A stretch of DNA of 64,000 nucleotides from Halolamina sp. CBA1230 (GCF_002025255.2 NZ_CP054587.1:868001-932000); one strand, 5' to 3'; positions 26,358 to 35,040 are shown, counted from the stretch's first letter. Notes: a model not told the origin generated them from the letters alone. A program made the numbers and translations.

Positions 26358-26463
26358 TCGTATCCTCGCTCATTGAGGACAGGTTTGCCTTCGCCCACTC
26401 TCGCACACGAATCATTGGCGGGACCATTGCGTAGTATCGGAGTATATCCGTGTGCCACTGCAT
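26350..26463 (-). CDS. Possible 37-residue ORF overlapping DUF499 start
   Basis: The frame starts at an ATG at 26463, encodes MQWHTDILRYYAMVPPMIR and a helical remainder, and stops inside the DUF499 start (ATGAGTGA, 8-bp overlap). That overlap resembles others in this window and suggests coupling. The peptide is short and has no recognised homologue, so it may equally be chance. Confidence 0.35.
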   Translation of the reverse strand: MQWHTDILRYYAMVPPMIRVREWAKANLSSMSEDTNE

Positions 26464-26814
26464 ATGTTACTGAAGGTGGGTTGACCCAGCGTTAACTTAG
26501 GCGTTTGGTAGTACTATTCATCTCGTCGTGAACGCAATTACCAGAAGGCTCCTACATCGGCCCTTTATCTAGTCTCTTATATTCTCATCTGAGTAGGCAG
26601 CATTCAGATAGGGTAAAGAGTAAGACAGGATAACCGATATCGGAGATTCTGTTGAATCCCTTCATAGATGACATTGAGGAGAGCTACTCGTTCGACCGGT
26701 TTACTTAGATCCGGGTAGAGAATAGCCACTCAGCAAACCGGAAGACGTAGAGAGCGTTCAATTGAACCGACCAGTACAGTTTTTTGTAGCAGGATTCATT
26801 CCAATAGTGAATAT
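26464..26814. other. Intergenic region without a supportable gene
   Basis: This 351-bp AT-rich divergent region must hold the promoters of the DUF499 operon (leftward) and of the uracil-DNA-glycosylase-like gene (rightward). I see no strong palindrome, tRNA or conserved frame. It marks the edge between the GC-rich DUF499 gene and the AT-richer gene to its right. Confidence 0.5.
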
Positions 26815-27633
26815 ATGGACGACTTACACGAGGAATGTTTCGAGGCTCACGTCGATTTAGTTGAGAATCAGTGGGAACTTTCGGCTCGTGATTGGTGGCA
26901 TCGATATGAGGACGATGATCCGGACTACGTAGATAGTGAATCTGATTCTGAGTTCGATAACCAACTAGACAAACTGAACTTCTACGCGTTCTACAGGTGT
27001 TATCCAGCACGGGATCAGGAAATCGCAGTTGTCGGTACGAATCCGAAACTCGATCCCGATGGGCCGGGTGATGATGTTTTTGACTTTGCGGAGATGGCCG
27101 AGGATTTCGAGAAGATTCAGGAGAAGTCGGTTTCGACGATGAAGGAGTACTTCACGAATTACTCTGATCATCCTCGACACGCTTGGCTAGGCGTCTACAA
27201 GAGCGACGAACCGATTGACAAAGGCGGTGTGTTCAGACCATTGGCGACCGATACTGACTATCTTGATGAAGAGGAGTATTTAAACTCCGGTATCTACGAT
27301 GATAGGATATATAATACGATTTATTATACGAACTTATTCAAGTTCGGAAGTGGGGATTTTGGAGAGTTGCCGGAGTCTGATGCAGCTGCAGAACTTGGGG
27401 AAGAGTATCTTAAAATGGAATTAGACCGGGTCGATCCTGAAGTAGTTATAATGATTGGTGAGGGTGTTTCCGGGTTGGTTGATTCCCGTGATTTAGGTGA
27501 GATTCACGGCACGCATCAGAAGTATGCTGGATTCGATGTGATACCGCATTATCACCCGTCTATGTACAGTAGTAACGCATCAAAAGAAGATTATCAGAGG
27601 TATAGAGAGACTGTTCTGAAGCTTCTAGGCTGA
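26815..27633 (+). CDS. Uracil-DNA-glycosylase-superfamily-like protein
   Basis: This 272-residue protein has the layout of the UDG fold: motif I-like VVGTNPKLDPDG (about residue 65), YTNLFKFGSG near 180, VVIMIGEGVSGL near 206 and a C-terminal IPHYHPS (about 245) equal to the HPS/T motif II loop. UDG enzymes excise uracil or other modified bases, and degenerate members occur in defence islands. Here motif I has N-P instead of the GxDPG form, so activity is uncertain. The gene is AT-rich relative to its neighbours. It is divergent from the DUF499/DUF1156 operon and may add a base-excision step to it (inference). Confidence 0.7.
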   Translation: MDDLHEECFEAHVDLVENQWELSARDWWHRYEDDDPDYVDSESDSEFDNQLDKLNFYAFYRCYPARDQEIAVVGTNPKLDPDGPGDDVFDFAEMAEDFEKIQEKSVSTMKEYFTNYSDHPRHAWLGVYKSDEPIDKGGVFRPLATDTDYLDEEEYLNSGIYDDRIYNTIYYTNLFKFGSGDFGELPESDAAAELGEEYLKMELDRVDPEVVIMIGEGVSGLVDSRDLGEIHGTHQKYAGFDVIPHYHPSMYSSNASKEDYQRYRETVLKLLG

Positions 27634-27677
27634 CTATTGAAAATAATGTTCTGTCGGGAGTACGTTTTAGACACTCT

Positions 27678-28160
27678 GTGGACCCCTTCGACCCGGGAAC
27701 GAACCTGCTCGCGGTTCGGGCCGACGAGAGTGACCTCGCCGTGGCGGCCGTCAGGATCACTCTGACCTGTTCAGGGGGGACTTCCGTCTCGTTCCGCGAC
27801 GACGGGTTTGGGAGCCGGTTAAGGGATGCTGCCGTCGGGGCATATGAACAACTGTCACTCTCGGTGCTGTCCGTCGGGGGCAGAACGGAGCGGATCAACT
27901 TCACCGGAGAGGAACGCGGTGAGTTGGAACCCGCAGACGTACGCGGAAACAGTGTATTTGCCCACCTCCTCCCCAGAGGCGACACAAAGCGGAACAACGC
28001 ACAGGTGCGACTCGGTCTCCGCACCTCTGGTACGGTTCCGTCGAAGCCAACGGTTCGAACCGATTTCGACGAGAGTGCCGTCGAGTTTCACCAGTGGGTT
28101 CCGGAGCGGATACTGATCGAACATGACCGAGTAGTTTCGGCTGTTCAACAGGGCAAGTGA
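27678..28160 (+). CDS. Hypothetical protein, low confidence
   Basis: An open GTG-initiated frame of 160 residues has high GC at third positions and a moderately acidic composition. The region also has long open frames on the minus strand (27855-28220 among them), and none shows a recognised domain. I prefer the plus frame because of codon composition. The locus may be a degraded gene. The sequence from 28161 to 28303 holds nothing clear. Confidence 0.35.
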   Translation: MDPFDPGTNLLAVRADESDLAVAAVRITLTCSGGTSVSFRDDGFGSRLRDAAVGAYEQLSLSVLSVGGRTERINFTGEERGELEPADVRGNSVFAHLLPRGDTKRNNAQVRLGLRTSGTVPSKPTVRTDFDESAVEFHQWVPERILIEHDRVVSAVQQGK

Positions 28161-28303
28161 GGCTTCTTCTGCGATGGTGAGTATTCGGCTCCAGGTGTGG
28201 AGTCTGGCGGAGGCAATCATGACCAGAAATTGGGACGGTCACAGAGAATCTTGTTCACTGTTGATCTGGTCTTGTGCCTTGGCGTTGTACCTCCGTCCTA
28301 GGA

Positions 28304-28603
28304 TCAGTCTTCGGAACGGAGCGTAATCGTCCCCTCTTTCGAGGGATGTGAAAACGACCACGGTGGAGGACTTACCGATGGGAGGTCTTCGACGTCTGCC
28401 CCGAATATCGCCCATATCTCCACGGGATCTAAGTCCGAGTACTCGACAGCGACCTGCGCCATCCTGTCTCTGTCTTCCCAGTCGTGGAGGTGGCGGTCTC
28501 TAGTCCACATCGAAAGCAGGTCTCCGAGGAGCTCGGGTGAGTCCGTTTCTGCGGAGGAGACCCGAGCCTCCACTTGATTGCTGGCCACAAACTGCCATTC
28601 CAT
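28304..28603 (-). CDS. Hypothetical protein
   Basis: This 99-residue acidic protein (start MEWQFVASNQVEARVSSAE at 28603) has a central helical segment and a tail rich in Pro and Ser. No family is recognised. It lies 23 bp after the small membrane-protein gene at 28627 on the same strand, so the two probably form an operon. Confidence 0.55.
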   Translation of the reverse strand: MEWQFVASNQVEARVSSAETDSPELLGDLLSMWTRDRHLHDWEDRDRMAQVAVEYSDLDPVEIWAIFGADVEDLPSVSPPPWSFSHPSKEGTITLRSED

Positions 28604-28626
28604 ATCGGCCTGTACGGCAGGCCCTG

Positions 28627-28869
28627 TCAAATGAGTCGGTGTTTGAGCACGAATATGGCAACGGTCGTCAGACTCACGAACGTGAGTTGGATGTCCTCTA
28701 AGAGCCCACGTCCAGCGGAGTAGAGTACCTCGTAGAAGATACCTGAGAGAACGAAATTGACGGTGATCGGTGCTACCGAGGACATCGGTCGTGATGTGCA
28801 TTCGGCGAAGTGGGTGGCGAACGACGTGACGAGTACTCTTCGGTCGTCGCCGCCGGAAGGTTCAGCCAT
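28627..28869 (-). CDS. Small membrane protein
   Basis: This 80-residue protein has a polar N-terminus and two hydrophobic segments at about residues 32-48 (APITVNFVLSGIFYEVL) and 58-74 (DIQLTFVSLTTVAIFVL), consistent with two membrane helices. No family is recognised. It precedes the gene at 28304-28603 and may be co-transcribed with it. Confidence 0.5.
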   Translation of the reverse strand: MAEPSGGDDRRVLVTSFATHFAECTSRPMSSVAPITVNFVLSGIFYEVLYSAGRGLLEDIQLTFVSLTTVAIFVLKHRLI

Positions 28870-29015
28870 AACGGAGCCAGTCCGGTGTCCGGAGTGTGGG
28901 TGGACAGGAAGACGATTTGGTGCTGAGTGACGGGGACCACGACTGTTCTGTGTGCGCCGGGGTAATCGAGTTTTTTTGAATAATCTATCTGAACAACGGC
29001 TGAGTTCACTTCGAC

Positions 29016-29032
29016 TGTATAACGGTTATACA
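29016..29032. promoter_or_regulatory. Perfect 17-bp palindrome (putative operator)
   Basis: TGTATAAC-G-GTTATACA is a perfect palindrome 45 bp before the ATG at 29078, with an AT-rich TTACTTATTTT, likely the TATA box, just downstream at about 29044-29054. The following gene begins like a ribbon-helix-helix/VapB-type antitoxin, so autorepression at this site is likely. This is inferred from position and symmetry. Confidence 0.65.
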
Positions 29033-29077
29033 ATACCCGTAAATTACTTATTTTGGTGGTGTGTACTGTCTTCTGTA

Positions 29078-29590
29078 ATGACCCAGAAGACCATCCGCGT
29101 GGACGGACCAGTTCATGCCCATCTCGAAGATAAGAAGGCTGAATACGGCGCAGAGACGTTTAACGAAGTGCTGAAACGGGAACTCGGAATCATTCCCGAT
29201 CCGAGCGAACTCGACAAACTTGCCGCGTACTTCACACCGGAATTGAAGGACGCAGTACAACAGATAGTCGAAGCCATCCGCGACATCGACGACTTACATG
29301 AACACGTCGAGGAAACCGAGTACGGTGACGACTACAAACTGGTCTTCACCGACCCTGAAACCGGCATGGATATTGCCTACATCGAATTCGGCGATAATCG
29401 GTTCGACTACTATTACCGCAATACCAAGCGGGAATGGGAACAAGCGGCGGCTGGTGACTATCGGAAACGAAACGACGAGCTTCAGTTTGGAGATTCCGGC
29501 GCAGGAACATATGACCACATCGAGTTGGGCGACGTGAAAGATACTGTCCGCCAGACCCTCTCAGGTGCTATTCAACGATGGCGGGACTGA
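29078..29590 (+). CDS. Antitoxin-like protein (VapB/DUF7557-type N-terminus)
   Basis: This 170-residue protein begins MTQKTIRVDGPVHAHLEDKK and continues with AETFNEVLKREL. That matches the short N-terminal DNA-binding segment of haloarchaeal VapB/DUF7557-type antitoxins (beta strand, then two helices). Here it is fused to a further 120 acidic residues with no recognised domain. The ATG at 29078 is chosen over an upstream start because the family pattern begins there and a palindrome and TATA-like box precede it. It overlaps the next gene by 13 bp. It may be a regulator of the three-gene operon. Confidence 0.65.
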   Translation: MTQKTIRVDGPVHAHLEDKKAEYGAETFNEVLKRELGIIPDPSELDKLAAYFTPELKDAVQQIVEAIRDIDDLHEHVEETEYGDDYKLVFTDPETGMDIAYIEFGDNRFDYYYRNTKREWEQAAAGDYRKRNDELQFGDSGAGTYDHIELGDVKDTVRQTLSGAIQRWRD

Positions 29591-30027
29591 CCAGGGCACG
29601 CCAGACAGACTCGGAGGAGCCGTATCTCTGGGATTGTCGAGAAATCGATATTCCTCACACGGCTGGCCTTGTCCACGAGCAGGGGACAGAAGATGGACTT
29701 CCGAACTATGCTGCACAAAAAGATGGCCAGGTACGTGTGACGATCTGCTCGAAGTGCCACCCCCGCATACCCGGTCACATCGTGACTGTAATGCCAGATA
29801 CCCTTGAGCCCTATTTTCGCATTGAGAACACAGATAAGTTGTTTGACGCCCTCCCGCGTGGGTTTTCGGGATCGGGCGCTTCGCGAAACATTCGAGAGCG
29901 AATTATGCGATACTGTGTGAACGGGCCGTACAACCCCTACCAAGGACACGCGGGGAAGACCTTTCGAGCCGCATTAGCGTACCAACTGGACCGCCCCGAG
30001 TGGAGACCGACCGAGAGACAACGATGA
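29578..30027 (+). CDS. Hypothetical protein, middle gene of coupled operon
   Basis: This 149-residue protein has a CSKCHP motif, a possible half zinc site or redox pair, near residue 57, and a further cysteine in RYCVNG. No known family. It overlaps the preceding antitoxin-like gene by 13 bp and the following gene by ATGA, so all three are translated together. If the first gene is an antitoxin, this is the candidate toxin, but no toxin motif is visible. Confidence 0.6.
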   Translation: MAGLTRARQTDSEEPYLWDCREIDIPHTAGLVHEQGTEDGLPNYAAQKDGQVRVTICSKCHPRIPGHIVTVMPDTLEPYFRIENTDKLFDALPRGFSGSGASRNIRERIMRYCVNGPYNPYQGHAGKTFRAALAYQLDRPEWRPTERQR

Positions 30028-30488
30028 CGACCTACCGTTTCCGTATCAAGTACGAACACGACCCGACCTCGCTGTGGGGGGATATCCTCGTCGGCGCGGA
30101 CCGCACGCTCAACGAGCTCCAGTCGGTGCTGAACAGCGCGGTTGGACTGAATCAGGACCACCTCTGGTTCTTCGGGACCGACCAGGACTACTGGGACAGC
30201 GAGGTACAGTACAAGCGGCCCGGCGAGATCGAACAGTCACCAAGCGGGATGCTTCGGGGTGGTGAAGAGTACGACGCAGGCGAGACGACGGTCGGCCAGA
30301 TGGCCCACCAGTTGGACCTCGACGAACGCGACCGGATCTGCTACCTGTTCGACTACGGCGATGAGTGGCGCTTCTACGCCATCCTCAAGGAGATCGACGA
30401 GGCCGGACCCAGCGACAAGGAACCGGAGGTCGTGAAAGAGAAGGGCGAGCCCGTTGAGCAGTACCCGCCGCCCGACGAAGGCTGGTAG
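30024..30488 (+). CDS. Plasmid pRiA4b ORF-3-like protein
   Basis: This 154-residue protein matches the pRiA4b ORF-3 / TnpR-like passenger family in its opening strands MTTYRFRIKY and in the segments LWGDILVGADRTLNELQSVL and LDERDRICYLFDYGDEWRF. Members occur on plasmids, beside transposons and in many chromosomes. Their role is unknown, despite an old link to IS1096. It shares an ATGA overlap with the preceding gene and ends the operon. The next 169 bp show no gene. Confidence 0.8.
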   Translation: MTTYRFRIKYEHDPTSLWGDILVGADRTLNELQSVLNSAVGLNQDHLWFFGTDQDYWDSEVQYKRPGEIEQSPSGMLRGGEEYDAGETTVGQMAHQLDLDERDRICYLFDYGDEWRFYAILKEIDEAGPSDKEPEVVKEKGEPVEQYPPPDEGW

Positions 30489-30657
30489 CTCTCTATCTCC
30501 GTGCGCGAAGGCTTCTCCGGGTAGATCTGAATCGCGCGCCGGTGCTGTCAGGACCGTCGTCCCACGCTCCGTCACCCCTCGTCAGCCTCGGCGCAGGGAA
30601 CCGGCAACTCTCGTTCAAACACCCGTTATTCTGAGGACCGCCCCACCGTCGGTCGGT

Positions 30658-30822
30658 GTGTCGTTATGGATGTTCGGCGTCGGGCCGATTCCCGGACTGC
30701 ACCCGACAGCACCGTTGATGCTTGTTTACGTCACAATCGATGCGTTCGCGTTCGTTGGACTCACACTCATTTACTTGTCTAGAAGATTTAGATATCGCTG
30801 TGGTGCCAATGGTTATCGGTGA
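30658..30822 (+). CDS. Possible small membrane protein
   Basis: A GTG-initiated frame of 54 residues has one clear hydrophobic segment (APLMLVYVTIDAFAFVGLTL) followed by a basic tail RRFRYR, consistent with a single membrane helix and a cytoplasmic C-terminus. No family is recognised. It is convergent with another small membrane-protein gene at 30851. Confidence 0.4.
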   Translation: MSLWMFGVGPIPGLHPTAPLMLVYVTIDAFAFVGLTLIYLSRRFRYRCGANGYR

Positions 30823-30850
30823 GATCAGCGGGTGTGGTTAGCGCCGCAGG

Positions 30851-31051
30851 TCAAAGAGGAAAATCAAATCGGTTTTCAACTATAGCTCGATCGCCGCTAA
30901 CGGTACTTCCTATCAAGACGAGTATGACGAAGAGCGCGATCATACCTAGAAGGCCTCCGAAAACGGGTTCAGACAGATGGTAGAGAAGCCAGGCCATAGC
31001 GATGTTCGCACTGGCTAATGCGAATGGGTAGATGGTTTGTAGCAAGTACAT
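30851..31051 (-). CDS. Small membrane protein
   Basis: This 66-residue protein has two predicted membrane helices (about residues 6-25 and 31-51: VFGGLLGMIALFVILVLIG). It has no recognised family. The interval 31052-31306 downstream of its promoter shows no gene that I can support. Confidence 0.55.
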   Translation of the reverse strand: MYLLQTIYPFALASANIAMAWLLYHLSEPVFGGLLGMIALFVILVLIGSTVSGDRAIVENRFDFPL

Positions 31052-31306
31052 CGTTCTTGGTCGCGTCTACACACGTATCTGTTAAATATACTGTTTAACT
31101 CAAAGGGTCGGTTGTGTTTGAGAGCCAGTCGCAAGAAGATCAGTGAGTACTTGCTTATGAGGCGGATCAGAACTGTTTATCTTAACACCGAATCAGCGGA
31201 GTCTAACCGATACGCGTCCTCTCTTCCGTGACTATATTATGCCGCCGCAGGCTCGGAACGGCCGCCGCCGACAGCAGAGACTGAGGCGGATATGGCTTGA
31301 CACGTA

Positions 31307-31456
31307 CTAACCCGGTCGGACTGGGATCTCACATTCAGGGCATTCTGCGTAGACTTCCTGGGAGTCCCCTTTCTCGTACTTGATGAGAAGCTTACCTGCA
31401 GGGATCACGGTGTTACAGGCTGGGCACCGTCCGAGTGTGGAACGATTGGTGGGCAT
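31307..31456 (-). CDS. Zinc-ribbon micro-protein, DUF7837-like (second copy)
   Basis: This 49-residue protein has CPACNTVIP and CPECEIPV knuckles around a short strand-rich segment (LLIKYEKG...EVYAE). It is homologous to the protein at 9329-9460. As there, the structured repeat lies immediately upstream (here on the minus strand). Two such gene-plus-repeat units in one window suggest that the repeat is their control region or that the pair moves as a unit. Confidence 0.78.
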   Translation of the reverse strand: MPTNRSTLGRCPACNTVIPAGKLLIKYEKGDSQEVYAECPECEIPVRPG

Positions 31457-31465
31457 CGGGGGAAA

Positions 31466-31549
31466 TGGAGCGCTGGAGCGTGTCACACTGGATTCCAGGC
31501 TCCACTAGCACGTAGTGATGTAGCGGTCAAAAAGGCGAGCCAACCACGG
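31466..31549 (-). repeat. Dispersed structured repeat, copy C
   Basis: On the minus strand the core GTGGAGCCTGGAATCCAG.. runs from 31505 to 31466 and ends 9 bp before the zinc gene start at 31456. The upstream block TGGTTGGCTCGCCTTTTTG (near 31529-31548) is shared with the copy at 9238. The stretch 31550-31790 holds no gene that I can support. Confidence 0.8.
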
Positions 31550-31790
31550 TGGAAGTGGAACCTAGTTTTGAAGATTGTACTAACGGAGTCCAGTGAGATC
31601 GTTCAATGAGTAGCAAAAAGAAGTGCTAGATATTGGATATCCGATGGTATGATCGGAGTTTGATTATCACTGAAGCGTCGATTCTACCTTCATATAAAAC
31701 CTTTTTGCATAGTATGCTCAAAGATCACGTGCCTAACTGGCATACAATGGATCGCTGTCTATTACATCCCCCCTCATAGGTGAGAGTGCA

Positions 31791-32141
31791 ATGGGACTAC
31801 ACGATGTCATCCAAGAGAATCGACCGCTGACGGTTGAACAGGCGGAAGCAACTGACGAAGTGTTCGATCAGGTGGCTCCGGCCAGTGACTACAGAGACCA
31901 GGTCGTCTCAGAGTTTCTGGAACTTGACCCGGTTCCGCTGCACGCCCAAACGCGGGACCAGAAGCTCCCGGTCGAAGTAGACCGAGCTCGACGAGCCATC
32001 CGGAACGTCGCAGATTCATCGAATCGAACTGAGGCGAACGTTGAGCAGCGAGTAAAGCAGGTGTATGATGGTCCTGGTGAGAAGGACTCTGAGATCGCTC
32101 GCTTCGCTGAGGATCTCAAGGAGATCGAGTCTCAGCTGTAG
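31791..32141 (+). CDS. Hypothetical acidic helical protein
   Basis: This 116-residue acidic, probably all-helical cytoplasmic protein has no cysteines, membrane segment or known motif. Halophilic composition supports that it is a real gene. It is convergent with the membrane-protein gene at 32290. Function is unknown. Confidence 0.65.
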   Translation: MGLHDVIQENRPLTVEQAEATDEVFDQVAPASDYRDQVVSEFLELDPVPLHAQTRDQKLPVEVDRARRAIRNVADSSNRTEANVEQRVKQVYDGPGEKDSEIARFAEDLKEIESQL

Positions 32142-32289
32142 GTCCGGCCGGATAGCTCTAATTCGTTCACAAACTGGATTAGGTATTCGGGGTTTGGCAT
32201 ATCTTGGCTGGTCAGATGTCGATGAATTGCCGGGTCAGAGAATTCTGAAAACCATCGACTAGAAATTCTGGTTCGGTATGCGATGTGCT

Positions 32290-33018
32290 TCAGACAAGCG
32301 CGAGGTACGTCTCGAAGGCTGCGAGGAACGCGGGGTACACGATTGCCATTGTTCCAGCCACCCGTACGGAAGGGACGAACAGATCGCGTCCCATCGGGAA
32401 GGAGAAGAACCCATAGGTTGGCGTTTTCACTTCGGGATTGATGTCGGTGGGGAGGTAGTCGGGAACGGTTTTTGCGTGGCTCTGGCCCATGACGGCGACA
32501 ACTCGGTCGTCGTCTGTGGCGGCCTGCGCAATCTTCTCAGCGATCTTCTTGTCGCGGTTGTCACCAGGTTTCCTTGTTTCGTAGAGCCGCAGTAGCAACA
32601 CTGGTCCGCCGCCGGCCAACAGAAGGGTACCGGCACCAGCGATCTGGTTTCCAAGGATTCCGAGTAACGCGGAGAGGAACACGAGCCCGTAGAACAGTAT
32701 GAACGCTGCTCCGGTCACGAGTGTATGTGAGTTCTCGATGAGGGCTGCATCCGTGTCACGAGTGTAGACAACGTCGGCTCCCTGTCCTTTTGCAATATCT
32801 ACCAGTGTCTGGTGGTCGGTGTACAGGCTCTCGGCGAACAAGTACTCGAAGATCAGTATCGCTACTTCGAACCAAGCATGAAGCCAGCTCACCCCGACTT
32901 CGTCCTCGCTACTCCCCTCGATCACGAGCGTGTCAACTCCTTCTGCGAGGAGGTCGCGTTCCTCTTCAAGATCCCCTCGACTGGCGTGGATTTCGCCTTT
33001 GATGGTCACGTCACTCAT
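32290..33018 (-). CDS. Membrane protein, possibly TraB/PrgY-like
   Basis: This 242-residue protein opens with GEIHASRGDLEEERDLLAE and DTLVIEGS. It has a later VVAVMGQSHAKTVPDYL, recalling the E..H, IEG and VG.GH motifs of the TraB/GumN/PrgY superfamily. Hydrophobic segments lie at about residues 46-66, 97-120 and 128-145. In TraB-like proteins the conserved E and H residues form a putative metalloprotease or Tiki-like site. The match is partial, so the call is tentative. The interval 33019-33171 contains nothing assigned. Confidence 0.55.
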   Translation of the reverse strand: MSDVTIKGEIHASRGDLEEERDLLAEGVDTLVIEGSSEDEVGVSWLHAWFEVAILIFEYLFAESLYTDHQTLVDIAKGQGADVVYTRDTDAALIENSHTLVTGAAFILFYGLVFLSALLGILGNQIAGAGTLLLAGGGPVLLLRLYETRKPGDNRDKKIAEKIAQAATDDDRVVAVMGQSHAKTVPDYLPTDINPEVKTPTYGFFSFPMGRDLFVPSVRVAGTMAIVYPAFLAAFETYLALV

Positions 33019-33171
33019 CGTGCTTGTGAGGAGCTAGCAAGCTTGGGTGATTAAGAATTTCGGCGCTTTACCATTCAACACTCTCCATTCGACTCAGAAC
33101 TAACGTGAGACTGCCTATCTATGAGTCTGAGATCCCCACCGATGGTTTGCTGAAGAGACTTTTCTGAAGAG

Positions 33172-34860
33172 TCAGTCTTCATCATCACTTTCGTCAAATG
33201 GAGGGTCTACACTTCCATACATCCCACTCCTCCGAGAAGTGTCGAGTAGATGTCTCTGGGACTGTACCCATTCTGTAAAGGATGGTTCCCCCTCTACTGG
33301 AGGCGTTTTTACACCTGTTAACGGGAGTTCAACGGGATCGACGCTTCCCGGCATGAAATCTATCACAGATGTTGGATCTAAACTCCCGTTAATGATCCTG
33401 TCAGCAGTTCTGACTGGGAGATCACTAGACAATCGGTGACTAGTGTAGATATCAAAGTCTTCCATGACGTGTTCTGGTGAGACATCATCGATGTATCGCA
33501 GATAGAGTATTGTACCGTACCATAATTCGGCCATCGACTCCAACTCTGACTGGTCAAGGTTTTCGGCCCCGCGAGTCCATCCATTACCGACCATGTTCCA
33601 ATTCACGAATTGCTCCTCGGTTTTCAACTCGAATCTGATTGCTGCGGATGTCAACTCGGCCATGGACCCATAACAGCTGCCAATGACTTTCTGAATCGGG
33701 GATACATCTAAGATGTGAACTCGAAGCCACCGATCAACACGAAGATCAGTTAGCTCATCCCCCTTGTTCAAGGCTTTTGATAGAAACTTGGGAAATGTAG
33801 AAATCAGTAGAGACGTGTATACCTTCGAAATCTGCCCAGTACTTCTCATCATCGCTGAGGCTGCTGCAACCCATCCAAGCCGTCGAACCCCGATGGCAGC
33901 CTCCTCAAACAGCTCCTGTTCAATTCCGTTACCAAGCAATGATTCGACAGTATCAATCGCGTCCTTCCGTACGCTCTCTTCAGGACCATCAAATCCGAGA
34001 CCATCAATCAGGTCCGTCTGCCCCTTAACAACATGCTGGAACGGCATGCTGAGATTGTTCTCGGTTGCTTTTGAACCGATGTATTCTGCAGTCTCAGGTA
34101 CTTCGGTCGCAACAGGTTTCAGGTCCTGTGAAAGCGACTCTTCTACAAGATTCGGTAGCTGGTCTGAGAGTAGATTTTCGAGTGATTGGTCAAGAGGGCT
34201 ATTTTCCTCGAATAAGTGTCCCTCGGACTCAACGAACAGCTCCTCAAGTCTGTTTTTCAACATTCTCTGGCCAAGTATCGCAGCTGCTCGATCTTTCTCA
34301 GAGATAAGTGAACTAATGGTGCTTACAATAGCGAGAAATGGGTCTGGTTTTGTCGGATCATCTGCAGCTACTCTTGCCTCCTTTTCGATTGTGTCGGGTT
34401 GTAGTCTCTCTGAAAGGAGGGTGATTACCCCTTCCGGGGTGGTTTTCTCTAAGATAGAGTCTACGAATTGATACAGGGTGAGAAATGCACCTACAGCGAG
34501 GAATCCACAGGTGATGACGTAAACTGTCAATATGGGCCCGGAGAAGGTGGTGAAGTACAGGCCGAGAACGCTGGAAGCGATTGATGCTCCGAATACTGTG
34601 ACCGTTCTCAAATAATCTCTTCCCGAGGTAAAGGTCGCTGCAACTCTTGCAGAATACCTTGATGCAGACAACTGGACACCAAGAACAATTACAGAAAAAA
34701 CGATGGCAAAAATCGCAGCCTGAAGCGTAGCTAACGTACTAAGGATAGCCTCAGTATTCGACCCGACTGCTGGAAAAAGAGAAACTGCTACAATAGACGA
34801 GAGCATGGATAAAGCCCCTAAAAGCCACCATTGTCTTTCAGCCCAGTGGATCCCGTCCAT
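33172..34860 (-). CDS. Large membrane protein, DUF2254-like N-terminus
   Basis: This 562-residue protein has four N-terminal membrane helices (about 11-32, 46-67, 83-105 and 110-131), including AIFAIVFSVIVLGVQLSASRYSARV, which resembles the opening of DUF2254-type inner-membrane proteins. A cytoplasmic helical domain of about 400 residues follows with no known motif. Function is unknown; a channel or sensor role is only a guess from topology. It is monocistronic. Confidence 0.65.
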   Translation of the reverse strand: MDGIHWAERQWWLLGALSMLSSIVAVSLFPAVGSNTEAILSTLATLQAAIFAIVFSVIVLGVQLSASRYSARVAATFTSGRDYLRTVTVFGASIASSVLGLYFTTFSGPILTVYVITCGFLAVGAFLTLYQFVDSILEKTTPEGVITLLSERLQPDTIEKEARVAADDPTKPDPFLAIVSTISSLISEKDRAAAILGQRMLKNRLEELFVESEGHLFEENSPLDQSLENLLSDQLPNLVEESLSQDLKPVATEVPETAEYIGSKATENNLSMPFQHVVKGQTDLIDGLGFDGPEESVRKDAIDTVESLLGNGIEQELFEEAAIGVRRLGWVAAASAMMRSTGQISKVYTSLLISTFPKFLSKALNKGDELTDLRVDRWLRVHILDVSPIQKVIGSCYGSMAELTSAAIRFELKTEEQFVNWNMVGNGWTRGAENLDQSELESMAELWYGTILYLRYIDDVSPEHVMEDFDIYTSHRLSSDLPVRTADRIINGSLDPTSVIDFMPGSVDPVELPLTGVKTPPVEGEPSFTEWVQSQRHLLDTSRRSGMYGSVDPPFDESDDED

Positions 34861-35040
34861 TGGGACTGGGTGTACTCCGACGACACTTACTTCTTCCCTC
34901 GTTTTGGCTCTGAACGAGTGACGTAGACAGATGCAACTGCGTGGCTCTAACCATTCGTCTGCATATTAGCCTACGCACAATCGGTGAATAACAGATTGTT
35001 CTCGATACTACTGGAGGATTATTTCCACTACTCCGGATTA

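Noticed and set aside
27855-28220. Minus-strand frame of 121 codons in the 27.7-28.2 kb region
   Set aside because: Weak codon bias and no recognised domain; the overlapping plus frame fits slightly better. The region may be degraded, so I kept only the plus frame at low confidence.
30024-30488. Insertion sequence around the pRiA4b ORF-3-like gene
   Set aside because: No transposase gene, terminal inverted repeats or target duplication could be seen nearby.
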